DNA of 64,000 nucleotides from Herbiconiux solani NBRC 106740 (GTDB lineage: Bacteria > Actinomycetota > Actinomycetes > Actinomycetales > Microbacteriaceae). Location of the stretch: NCBI RefSeq assembly GCF_001571005.1, contig NZ_BCST01000004.1, forward strand, positions 62,001 through 126,000. Reading direction: 5' to 3'. The notes under the pieces are model-generated. The model worked only from the letters and a program-made list of their open reading frames with translations. It searched no databases and had not been told where the DNA came from. Positions 33,881 to 41,143 of the stretch are shown here, piece after piece. The position numbers and the translations under genes were made by a program. Numbering within the stretch: the first letter of the stretch is position 1; each line of letters starts with the position of its first letter.

Positions 33881-33886
33881 TATAGT
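33881..33886 (+). promoter_or_regulatory. -10 box of the DHA2 exporter gene (leaderless)
   Basis: TATAGT, 7 nt before ATG 33894. Confidence 0.5.
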
Positions 33887-33893
33887 TCTCGTC

Positions 33894-35420
33894 ATGTCCT
33901 CGTTGAACCCCGCACCCGCTGCCGTCGCACCGCATCGCTGGTGGACGCTGACCACGGTCGCCCTCGCCCAGCTGATGGTCGTGCTCGACGCCACCGTCGT
34001 GAACATCGCGCTCCCCTCGGCCCAGGCCGACCTCGGCTTCTCCGACGGCGATCGCCAGTGGATCGTCACCGCCTATTCCCTCGCCTTCGGCAGCCTGCTG
34101 CTGCTCGGCGGCCGCCTCTCCGACCTGATCGGCCGGAAGCGCGCCTTCATCATCGGCCTGATCGGCTTCGCCGCCGCCTCCGCCCTGGGCGGTGCCGCCG
34201 ACAGCTTCGGAACGCTGGTCGCGGCCCGCGCGCTCCAGGGCGCGTTCGGAGCCCTCCTGGCCCCGACGGCCCTCGCCGTGCTCACCACGACCTTCACGAT
34301 CCCGAGGGAGCGCGCCCGCGCCTTCGGCGTCTTCGGCGCCATCGCCGGAGCCGGCGGCGCGATCGGCCTGCTGCTCGGCGGCGTGCTGACCCAGAGCTTC
34401 GACTGGCGCTGGAACCTCTACATCAACGTCGTGATCGCCGTCGTGGCCGTCGTCGGCGCGGCCCTGTTCGTGCGCACCATCCCGCGCACCGGACCGCGTC
34501 CGAAGCTCGACCTCCCCGGCACCCTCCTCGTCTCGGCGGGCCTGTTCGCCCTCGTCTACGGCTTCTCGAACGCCGAGACCGACGGGTGGGACTCGCCGCT
34601 GTCGTGGGGCCTCCTCGTCGCCAGCGCCGTGCTGCTCGTGGCGTTCGTGATCTGGCAGCGCCGCGCCGCGCATCCGCTGCTCCCCCTCTCGATCGTGCTC
34701 GACCGCAACCGCGGGGCCGCGTACAGCTCGGTGCTCATCGCCGGGGTCGGGATGTTCGCGATCTTCCTCTTCGTCACCTACTACCTGCAGACCACGCTGC
34801 ACTACACGCCGATCCAGACCGGGCTCTCCTTCCTGCCCATGATCGGGATGCTCGTGGTGATGGCCCAGCTGTCGACGAACATCTTCGTGCCGCGCTTCGG
34901 GCCGAAGATCATGGTGCCGATCGGCATGTCGATCGCCGCGATCGGCATGGTGCTGCTCACGAACCTCGACGTCGGGAGCAGCTACGCGGCCAACGTGCTC
35001 GCGCCGCTGATGATCCTGGGTGCGGCGATGGGCACGATCATGCCCGCCTCCATCCAGACCGCCACGCTAGGCGTCGACCGCGAGTTCGCCGGGGTCGCCT
35101 CGGCGATGGTCAACACGAGCCAGCAGGTCGGCGGATCGATCGGCACCGCGCTGCTCAACACGCTGGCCGCGACGGCCGCCGCCGACTACGTGGCGTCGCA
35201 TATGCCGCCGACCGGCGAGGTGCTCGCCGAGGCCGCGGTGCACAGCTACTCGACCGCGTACTGGTGGGCCGCCGGCTTCTTCGCCTTCGGCGCGGTGCTC
35301 TCGGCGCTGCTGTTCCGCCGCCGCGGGCAGGGGCTGTCGTTGTCGCAGGGTGCTCCGGCGGGTGCCGGGGAGACCCCGGCGTCGGCCGATGAGAACCCTG
35401 AGCCGGTCATCGCTCACTGA
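33894..35420 (+). CDS. MFS transporter, DHA2 family (14-helix drug:H+ antiporter)
   Basis: 508-residue exporter of the EmrB/QacA type. The helix 1 motif LAQLMVVLDATVVNIALPSA (motif D1 LDxTVxNVALP), motif A GGRLSDLIGRKRAFIIG, motif C GAIAGAGGAIGLLLGG and about 14 hydrophobic segments are present. It probably expels hydrophobic or cationic compounds using the proton gradient. Controlled by the divergent TetR repressor. ATG 33894 defined by the promoter. Its 3' end meets a long hairpin shared with the convergent PhzF gene. Confidence 0.94.
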   Translation: MSSLNPAPAAVAPHRWWTLTTVALAQLMVVLDATVVNIALPSAQADLGFSDGDRQWIVTAYSLAFGSLLLLGGRLSDLIGRKRAFIIGLIGFAAASALGGAADSFGTLVAARALQGAFGALLAPTALAVLTTTFTIPRERARAFGVFGAIAGAGGAIGLLLGGVLTQSFDWRWNLYINVVIAVVAVVGAALFVRTIPRTGPRPKLDLPGTLLVSAGLFALVYGFSNAETDGWDSPLSWGLLVASAVLLVAFVIWQRRAAHPLLPLSIVLDRNRGAAYSSVLIAGVGMFAIFLFVTYYLQTTLHYTPIQTGLSFLPMIGMLVVMAQLSTNIFVPRFGPKIMVPIGMSIAAIGMVLLTNLDVGSSYAANVLAPLMILGAAMGTIMPASIQTATLGVDREFAGVASAMVNTSQQVGGSIGTALLNTLAATAAADYVASHMPPTGEVLAEAAVHSYSTAYWWAAGFFAFGAVLSALLFRRRGQGLSLSQGAPAGAGETPASADENPEPVIAH

Positions 35421-35440
35421 TCCCGCTGGGAGAGAACGGC

Positions 35441-35486
35441 CCGAAGGGACCGGTGGGGCTTCAGGAAGCCGCACCGGTCCCTTCGG
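35441..35486. terminator. Long bidirectional hairpin overlapping the PhzF stop
   Basis: CCGAAGGGACCGGTG (35441-35455) pairs perfectly with CACCGGTCCCTTCGG (35472-35486); the inner GGCTTC-AG-GAAGCC pairs too, so all 46 nt fold with only a G-G mismatch. It lies 20 nt after the exporter stop, and its right half is the last coding part of the PhzF gene. Confidence 0.7.
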
Positions 35487-36261
35487 CGTCGGTGTCGGCG
35501 TCGGGCTCGTGGTCGGCCTCGGCGTCGGACTCGGCCTCGACGTCGACGGAATCCGACCGCACGGTCCGGCCGCCGACCTCGATGAGGCCGCCGGAGAGGC
35601 GCCGGGTGAGCAGCCGGGATCCCTCGCCCTGGTCGATCAGCAGGTCACGGCCGAGCAGGTCGGTCAGGCGCACGGCGGCCGCTCCGGTGGCCTCGTCCTC
35701 CGCGACGCCGATCGTGGGGGCGAACATGCGGGACCGCACGTGACCCGCCTGCTCGTCGACCCAGGCCCAGGCATAGTGGTTGCCCTCGGTGAAGGACTCC
35801 GCCTCGAGCGCGTCGACGTCGGCCGGCGAGCCGAGCTCGTGCCAGGTGAACACCGGCGCCCAGTCGGCCCGGCCCGTGATCCAGGTCAGGCCGCCGTCGT
35901 AGCGCACGGCGACCTCCCCCGCCGCGACCCGGAGCGCGGTGACCGGGCTGCCCTGCTCGGCGAGCCACCACGCCGTTCCGACGCAGGGGTGGCCGGCGAA
36001 GGGAAGCTCGCGCGCGGGCGTGAAGATGCGGATGACGGCGGTACGAGGATGCGGCGTCGACCCCCCGTGCCCGCCCGAGCCGCCGCCCGGCTCCACGATC
36101 TCGTCGACGAACACGGTCTCGCTGAAGTCGAGCTCGGTGGCGATGCGCTGCTCCTGACCGCGCGTGGCCGCCGAACTGCGGATCAGACCGAGCGGGTTGC
36201 CGAAGCGGCCCTCGGAATCGGTGAACACGGACACGACCTCGACGGGGATGCGGGAACTCAT
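35461..36261 (-). CDS. PhzF-family isomerase/epimerase-like protein
   Basis: 266-residue PhzF-like protein. VSVFTDSEGRFGNPLGLI opens domain 1, the catalytic glutamate is in ELDFSETVFVDE, and ELPFAGHPCVGTAWWLAEQG is the family's GHPxxGxA signature; the second half has DEATGAAAVRLTDLLG. PhzF isomerises a phenazine precursor, but most homologues outside phenazine clusters have unknown substrates, and no phz genes are here. The last about 35 residues are an acidic Asp/Glu repeat tail (ESDAEADHEPDADTDAEG). ATG 36261 sits 6 nt after CAGACT, a weak -10 match. Confidence 0.88.
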   Translation of the reverse strand: MSSRIPVEVVSVFTDSEGRFGNPLGLIRSSAATRGQEQRIATELDFSETVFVDEIVEPGGGSGGHGGSTPHPRTAVIRIFTPARELPFAGHPCVGTAWWLAEQGSPVTALRVAAGEVAVRYDGGLTWITGRADWAPVFTWHELGSPADVDALEAESFTEGNHYAWAWVDEQAGHVRSRMFAPTIGVAEDEATGAAAVRLTDLLGRDLLIDQGEGSRLLTRRLSGGLIEVGGRTVRSDSVDVEAESDAEADHEPDADTDAEGTGAAS

Positions 36262-36356
36262 CCCCCGAGTCTGGCCGGGAGGAGTGGGCGGCTCAAGGGG
36301 CCGATCGACGCTCGGTGGCCCGCCGCCGTCTCGCCGCGATCGTCCCTGCGACGGCG

Positions 36357-36944
36357 TCAGTCGTGCACCGCGATGTTCTGCGAGATCGACGTCCACTGCG
36401 GCGGGATCGTCATGTACTCGGTGTGCAGCCAGAACCGCTCGGATCCGCCACCCGGGGTCAGGTAGGCGCCGTGGATGCCGAAGGTCTCCGGGTCGAGGCA
36501 GCGCGCCTCCTCGCTCGAGATGGTCTCGACCGTGGAGGCGGCAGGGCTCGTCGGGGCCGTCGTCGCGGCAGGGGTGCCGATCGTCGCAGTCGCGGGATCC
36601 GTGGCCGTCGAAGGCGACGTCGACGCGGCGGCCACCGGGATGTCGGCGATGAAGCAGACCTGGTCGGCACGGGTCACGCCGACCCAGAACTCGGTTCCCT
36701 CGTATTCGGTGAGGAGGCGCATGCTCGACGGGATGAGGTCGGAGTCGACCCCGGCGAGAATCGGAGGGGTCTGACCGGAGGCCAGCAGCGTGCCGTCGTC
36801 GAGGTGCGCGAGCTTCGCCAGGGCGTCCGTCGGATGGGCGTTGGAGCAGCCGGAGAGCAGCAGCACGGCGGCGCCGGCCAGCACGAGGCCGAGGGCGGCC
36901 GGCAGGGCGGAACGCCGGGGCGACGGAACGGGATGCGTACCCAT
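36357..36944 (-). CDS. Putative lipoprotein, unknown function
   Basis: 195-residue exported protein. The N-terminal hydrophobic stretch ends in a lipobox VLLLSGC (Cys near 33). The mature part includes a Thr/Ala/Pro-rich linker near residues 105-140 and two cysteines (QVCFIAD and EARCLDPE) that may pair. The C-terminal half (YLTPGGGSERFWLHTEYMTI) is not recognised. ATG 36944 follows AAAGGA. The other in-frame ATG at 37070 is upstream of the signal peptide and unlikely. Single gene between PhzF and the aminopeptidase. Confidence 0.75.
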   Translation of the reverse strand: MGTHPVPSPRRSALPAALGLVLAGAAVLLLSGCSNAHPTDALAKLAHLDDGTLLASGQTPPILAGVDSDLIPSSMRLLTEYEGTEFWVGVTRADQVCFIADIPVAAASTSPSTATDPATATIGTPAATTAPTSPAASTVETISSEEARCLDPETFGIHGAYLTPGGGSERFWLHTEYMTIPPQWTSISQNIAVHD

Positions 36945-37110
36945 GCGGTCCTTTCGCGACGGATTGCCGGAGCGGCATACGACTTCGCTTCGACGATAGG
37001 GCACGAAAATGACCGTCTGCTCTGAGCGCTGTGTCCCTTGACAGCGACCCGCGGCAGCTACGCACGACACCGAACAGAGGACTGTCTGGGGTCAGTGGTT
37101 GGATGGAGGC

Positions 37111-38406
37111 ATGAGCAGCCACTCGATCGACACCGCGACCTACATCGACGACCTCGCCGCGTTCATCCAGGCCTCGCCGTCGTCGTACCACGCCGCGGCC
37201 GAAGCGTCTCGGCGCCTGGAGGAGGCCGGGTCGACGCGGCTCGTCGAGACCGACGCCTGGCCCGCGGAGGCGGGCCGGTTCCACGTCGTGCGCGACGGCG
37301 CCGTGGTCGCGTGGGCGGTGCCGGCCGGGGCCACGGCGACGACGCCTTTCCGCATCCTGGGCGCACACACCGACTCCCCCGGGTTCAAGCTCAAGCCGAA
37401 GCCGACCATCGGCGGCAGCGGGTGGCTGCAGGCCGGGGTCGAGGTCTACGGCGGGCCGCTGCTCAACTCGTGGCTCGATCGCGAGCTCGAGCTCGCCGGG
37501 CGCATCGTGACGACCTCGGGCGACGAAGTGCTCGTGCGCACCGGGCCCTTCCTTCGCATCCCGCAGCTCGCCGTGCACCTCGACCGGCAGGTGAACGACG
37601 GGCTCACGCTCGACCGGCAGCGGCACACGGCGCCGGTGTTCGGGGTGGGCGAGGTGTCGCAGAACGATCTCGTGGGCATCCTCGCCGGGTTCGCGGGGCT
37701 CGGGGGCGGTGACGAGGTCGCCGGCTACGACATCCTGACCGCCGACACCAACCCGCCCGCGCGCTTCGGCCTCGACGAGAGCCTGTTCGCCGCGGGGCGG
37801 ATGGACAATCTCACCTCGGTGCACGCCGGGTTGCTCGCCCTGATCGGTGCCGACGTGACGGGGTCTCACATCCCCGTCTTCGCGGCCTTCGATCACGAGG
37901 AGCTCGGGTCGGAGTCGCGTTCGGGTGCCAGCGGACCGTTCCTGGAAGAGGTGCTGACGCGGATCGCGTCGGGCCTCGGCGCGAGTACCGAGGAGCGGGC
38001 ACGTGCGCTGGCGGCGTCGTGGTGCGTCTCGTCGGATGCGGGCCATTCGGTGCATCCGAACTACCCCGAGCGGCACGACCCCGCGAACCAGCCTCTGGCC
38101 GGACGCGGACCGCTGCTCAAGATCAACGCGAATCAGCGCTACACGACGGATGCGCACGGGGCCGCGCTCTGGGCTCGCGTCTGCGCGCTGGCCGGGGTGC
38201 CGTACCAGGAGTTCGTGTCGAACAACACGGTTCCCTGCGGCTCGACGATCGGGCCGCTCACGGCGACGCGGCTCGGCATTCGCACGGTCGACGTCGGGGC
38301 GACCCTGCTGTCGATGCACTCGGCCCGGGAGCTTGCGCACGTCGATGACCTCGTGGCGCTGTCGGCCGCGATCGGGGCGTTCTACTCGCCCGAGCTGAAG
38401 CTGTAG
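37111..38406 (+). CDS. M18-family aminopeptidase
   Basis: 431-residue cytoplasmic metallo-aminopeptidase of the aspartyl aminopeptidase family. Metal and catalytic residues appear in order: LGAHTDSPGFKLKPKP (His), FAAGRMDNLTS (Asp bridging), FDHEELGSESRSGA (Glu-Glu), SSDAGHSVHPNYPERH (Asp) and LSMHSARELAHVDD (last His). It removes N-terminal acidic residues from peptides. ATG 37111 has GGATGGAGG upstream, making it a rare gene here with a classical leader. Convergent with the GIY-YIG gene, 13 nt apart. Confidence 0.95.
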   Translation: MSSHSIDTATYIDDLAAFIQASPSSYHAAAEASRRLEEAGSTRLVETDAWPAEAGRFHVVRDGAVVAWAVPAGATATTPFRILGAHTDSPGFKLKPKPTIGGSGWLQAGVEVYGGPLLNSWLDRELELAGRIVTTSGDEVLVRTGPFLRIPQLAVHLDRQVNDGLTLDRQRHTAPVFGVGEVSQNDLVGILAGFAGLGGGDEVAGYDILTADTNPPARFGLDESLFAAGRMDNLTSVHAGLLALIGADVTGSHIPVFAAFDHEELGSESRSGASGPFLEEVLTRIASGLGASTEERARALAASWCVSSDAGHSVHPNYPERHDPANQPLAGRGPLLKINANQRYTTDAHGAALWARVCALAGVPYQEFVSNNTVPCGSTIGPLTATRLGIRTVDVGATLLSMHSARELAHVDDLVALSAAIGAFYSPELKL

Positions 38407-38419
38407 GAACTCGGGAACG

Positions 38420-39103
38420 TCAGCGGAACTCATCCGCGCTGCGGGCCAGGGCGGCAGCAGCACTGCGCCATCGCGCGTGCAGGAGCCAGGGGTCGTCGCC
38501 GCTCTCCTGCAGCCGGGCGACGTGCTCGAGCAGCTCGCCCTCGGCCGAGAACCACTCGCCGCCGAGGCGCAGTGTCGCGAACTCGGCGTGCCGGGCCTGT
38601 TCGAGGGTGCGACCGCCCCGCTCGAACGCGAGAAGCTCTTCGTGCCGCAGTTGCGCGAGCCGTGACCGCGGGTTCGACGACGTGCCGATCTTGATGCGGT
38701 CGCGCCAGCGCAGGTAGTAGACGACGTCGACCCGGCCGAGACCGGGTGTGCTGCTGTTGACCGTGACATCGCGGGCGGATGCTCGGTTGCGGCCCCGCTC
38801 GCCGGGCACGTCCCACACGCTGTCGCCCGGATCCGGATGCTCGCCGTGCCGCCACTCGCACACCGCGCACAGCCATCCCGACGGGTACTGCACCCCGAGC
38901 CTGGAACCGCAGGCGGGGCACGGCGACGGCAGCACGTCCGTGACGCCGACCTCCCCCACCATCCACTCGTACGCGGCCACGAGATGCTCCCGGCACAACC
39001 CCACCCCGGCTGCCGCCTCGACCTCCAGGCCGCACCGCCCGCTGCCGCCCGCGCCCGCCGCCCCGCACCCCTCGCGTCCGTCGCGTCCCTGACGATCACC
39101 CAT
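38420..39103 (-). CDS. GIY-YIG/T5orf172-like nuclease domain protein with zinc ribbon
   Basis: 227 residues. N-terminal part has CGLEVEAAAGVGLCREHLV (Cys/His) and a zinc ribbon with CPAC (62-65) and CAVC (79-82). The C-terminal part (about 125-200) fits the T5orf172/MUG113 branch of GIY-YIG nucleases: VDVVYYLRWRDRIKIGTSSN, PRSRLAQLRHE, and HAEFATLRLGGEWFSAEGEL with the catalytic Glu position. ATG 39103 is the best start though its ribosome binding site is weak. Relatives occur in phages and bacterial accessory genes. It is divergent from a second nuclease-like gene across a 232-bp gap that contains a 17-bp inverted repeat. Confidence 0.75.
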   Translation of the reverse strand: MGDRQGRDGREGCGAAGAGGSGRCGLEVEAAAGVGLCREHLVAAYEWMVGEVGVTDVLPSPCPACGSRLGVQYPSGWLCAVCEWRHGEHPDPGDSVWDVPGERGRNRASARDVTVNSSTPGLGRVDVVYYLRWRDRIKIGTSSNPRSRLAQLRHEELLAFERGGRTLEQARHAEFATLRLGGEWFSAEGELLEHVARLQESGDDPWLLHARWRSAAAALARSADEFR

Positions 39104-39173
39104 CCGCTGCCGCCCTTCTCCCGTCCGCCACACGCTAATCGCGCCCACCGACACCCGGCCGCGCCAGACGGCC

Positions 39174-39234
39174 CTCGAGACGTCACTTGTGGTCGCTAAA
39201 CCCCCTCTGAAGAGACAACAAGTGACGGCTCGAG
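39174..39234. repeat. 17-bp inverted repeat between two divergent nuclease genes
   Basis: CTCGAGACGTCACTTGT (39174-39190) and ACAAGTGACGGCTCGAG (39218-39234) pair in 16 of 17 positions, with a 27-nt spacer. It sits between divergent starts, so it is unlikely to be a terminator; an operator or protein target site is possible. Confidence 0.8.
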
Positions 39235-39240
39235 GACCTT

Positions 39241-39293
39241 GGGAGGCGGGCGGGCGGGGGCGGGGGCGGGGGCGGGTGTCGGGGGTGGGAGGT
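39241..39293 (+). repeat. G-run tract, candidate G-quadruplex
   Basis: A 53-bp stretch on the + strand has at least seven runs of three or more G separated by single C or short gaps, easily meeting the four-run quadruplex pattern. It lies in the leader of the gene starting at 39336. Confidence 0.65.
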
Positions 39294-39335
39294 AGCGTCG
39301 GGACGACGGTGGGAGGTGCGGAAGGAGGTGCCGGC

Positions 39336-40433
39336 GTGGCCGAGAACATCGGGGCGTGGTGGGAGCGGCGGCAGCGGTCGAAGGGGCGGGAGGTTCCGTA
39401 TGCGGTGGGGACGTTCCGCGAGGAGTGGGCGTCGTTCCCGATGCTGATCCGCCAGTACCACCCCGACTTCAACCGCGGGATCACACTGACCCAGATCCCT
39501 CCCGCGGCCGAGGTCTACCTCGTCTGGCAGTGCGACACGGGCCACATCTTCGTCGCGACCCCCGAGGAGCAGCGGGCACGCCCTGCCGGACGCCGTCGCC
39601 GATCGGTGTGGTGTCCGGTCTGCCGCGACCTCGCCAACCCGCCCCGCATCCGCCCCGCGCCGCTCTCGCCCGTGCCCGCCGAGGCCCGTGTGCCTGCCGA
39701 AACTCGTGACCCTGACGAATCGCCGCGTTCCACCGAAGCTCGGCGCCCAGCCTCCACCCCCACCGCCCTGCAACTTCCGGGGCCTGTCGATGGCATGGCG
39801 CTCGACAGCGGGCCGATGGGTGCACAGCGCATCCGTCGCCCCGAATCGACACCCAGCGCGCCGCGCCGGCCTGCACGGGGACGGTCTGCATCCTCACGGA
39901 GCTCGGCGGCCGGCGAGGGCGGCCGGGCGGTGGGGACCGCGTTCTGGAGCGCGGTGGCACCGAAGCCGGCCTCGGCCGCCGAGGCTCTGCTGCGGCACAA
40001 GCTGGGGGAACGGCTCGAGGTCGACCTGCGTCCGAACGCCGTCGCGGTGGGGCGCCCGTTCCACGATCGACGCGAGGTCTGGCCCGATTTCGTGATCGAC
40101 GAGCTGCGGGTGGCCGTGGAGTACGACACGGTGGGCCGGTTCGGGCTCGAGCACGTCGGCCCCCGGGAGGACTCCGATCGCGCGAAGGACAGGCTGTTGC
40201 GGGAGGCGGGGTGGGAGGTCGTGCGCATCCGGTGCCGGCCGCTCCGGCCGCTCGGGCGGTGGGACCTCGAGGCGCCCGGCTCCGGGGTGAACGACAAGCT
40301 GGTCGAGCGCCTGATCGAGCGTCTCGGTGAGATCCGGGGTGACCTCCTCGTGGCCGCCTACCGCCGTCCGCCCGGCCAGAGCCAGGAGTCGGTGCCGGCC
40401 GGACGGGGTGGCGGCGCGAGCGAGGCGTTTTAG
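39336..40433 (+). CDS. Zinc-ribbon protein with Vsr/DUF559-like endonuclease domain
   Basis: 365 residues. N-terminal about 100 residues form a treble-clef or zinc ribbon: VWQCDTGHIFVATPEE (Cys66, His70) and SVWCPVCRDLANP (Cys93, Cys96). Residues 105-215 are a Pro/Ala/Arg-rich linker. Residues 235-325 have the restriction-like fold of Vsr/DUF559 proteins: RREVWPDFVIDELRVAVEYD (PD...ExD) then SDRAKDRLLREAGWEVVRIR. GTG 39336 has a perfect AAGGAGGT 8 nt upstream; translation could open earlier at 39189 but the extra residues are only Gly/Arg-rich. Likely DNA endonuclease; target unknown. Divergent partner: the GIY-YIG gene. Confidence 0.78.
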   Translation: MAENIGAWWERRQRSKGREVPYAVGTFREEWASFPMLIRQYHPDFNRGITLTQIPPAAEVYLVWQCDTGHIFVATPEEQRARPAGRRRRSVWCPVCRDLANPPRIRPAPLSPVPAEARVPAETRDPDESPRSTEARRPASTPTALQLPGPVDGMALDSGPMGAQRIRRPESTPSAPRRPARGRSASSRSSAAGEGGRAVGTAFWSAVAPKPASAAEALLRHKLGERLEVDLRPNAVAVGRPFHDRREVWPDFVIDELRVAVEYDTVGRFGLEHVGPREDSDRAKDRLLREAGWEVVRIRCRPLRPLGRWDLEAPGSGVNDKLVERLIERLGEIRGDLLVAAYRRPPGQSQESVPAGRGGGASEAF

Positions 40434-40436
40434 GGT
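40431..40436 (+). promoter_or_regulatory. -10 box of the DUF1992 gene, overlapping the upstream stop
   Basis: TAGGGT; its TAG is the stop codon of the Vsr-like gene. Six nt to GTG 40443. Confidence 0.5.
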
Positions 40437-40442
40437 GGAAGG

Positions 40443-41063
40443 GTGGCGAAGAAGGAAGAATACGACCCGCGACTCGCCGCCGCGCGCTACCGCACGGGCG
40501 GCGACACCGGCGGCACCGGTGGCACGGATGACAACGAGACCGACGCCGGCGCCCCCACGATGGAGCAGCGGGCGCAGTTCGTCGAGATCCAGATCAGCCA
40601 GGCCATCCGCCGCGGCGACTTCGACGACCTGCCGGGCGCGGGCAAGCCCCTGCGCGATCTCGGGCGCACGCACGACCCGAACTGGTGGATCCGCCAGAAG
40701 ATCGAACGCGAACGCCTCACCGGTCTCGGCCCGCCGGCCCTGACGCTCCGCACCGAGCACGTCGAGCTCGAGGGCAGGCTCGACAGCCTGCACACCGAGC
40801 AGGAGGTGCGCCAGACGCTCGACGACTTCAACCGCCGCGTCATCGAAGCCCGGCGTCAGCTGCAGGGCGGGCCGCCGGTGGTGACCCCGACCCGGGATGT
40901 CGACGCCGAGGTCGAAGGATGGCGCGACCGACGCGCGGCTCGCGCCCGCGCCGCCGCCGCAGAACGCGAGCGGGAGGCCGCCGCCCTCGCCGCGATGTCC
41001 CGCCGCGACCGCCGCCGCCTCCGCCGCGAGCAGGCCCGCGACCTCCGCGACCCCCGCCGCTGA
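40443..41063 (+). CDS. DUF1992 (DnaJ homolog subfamily C member 28-like) protein
   Basis: 206 residues. The DUF1992 core is QRAQFVEIQISQAIRRGDFD, DLPGAGKPLRDLGRTHDPNW and WIRQKIERERLTGLGPPALT (about residues 40-115). The flanks are low complexity: a Gly/Thr/Asp-rich N-terminus and a C-terminal Arg/Ala/Glu helix (RARAAAAEREREAAALAAMS) that looks like a basic coiled coil. No J domain. Function unknown. The last 34 bp of the gene including the stop are repeated 69 bp downstream. Confidence 0.85.
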   Translation: MAKKEEYDPRLAAARYRTGGDTGGTGGTDDNETDAGAPTMEQRAQFVEIQISQAIRRGDFDDLPGAGKPLRDLGRTHDPNWWIRQKIERERLTGLGPPALTLRTEHVELEGRLDSLHTEQEVRQTLDDFNRRVIEARRQLQGGPPVVTPTRDVDAEVEGWRDRRAARARAAAAEREREAAALAAMSRRDRRRLRREQARDLRDPRR

Positions 41064-41132
41064 GCGGGACGCGCCCTCGCATGCACCCCTAACGGGAAGC
41101 AGGCGCGCGACCTCCGCGACCCCCGCCGCTGA
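41030..41132 (+). repeat. 34-bp direct repeat: 3' end of DUF1992 gene duplicated
   Basis: 41030-41063 (last codons and TGA) and 41099-41132 match in 33 of 34 bases, offset 69 bp. The second copy again ends in TGA but lacks a start. Confidence 0.8.
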
Positions 41133-41143
41133 CCGGCGAACGC

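Noticed and set aside
35461-39186. A 1241-codon open frame on the minus strand across four genes
   Set aside because: Only 35461-36261 codes for a real protein (PhzF); the rest is antisense or out of frame to the lipoprotein, the M18 aminopeptidase and the GIY-YIG gene, and its composition is Arg/Ala/Gly-rich nonsense typical of GC-rich DNA.
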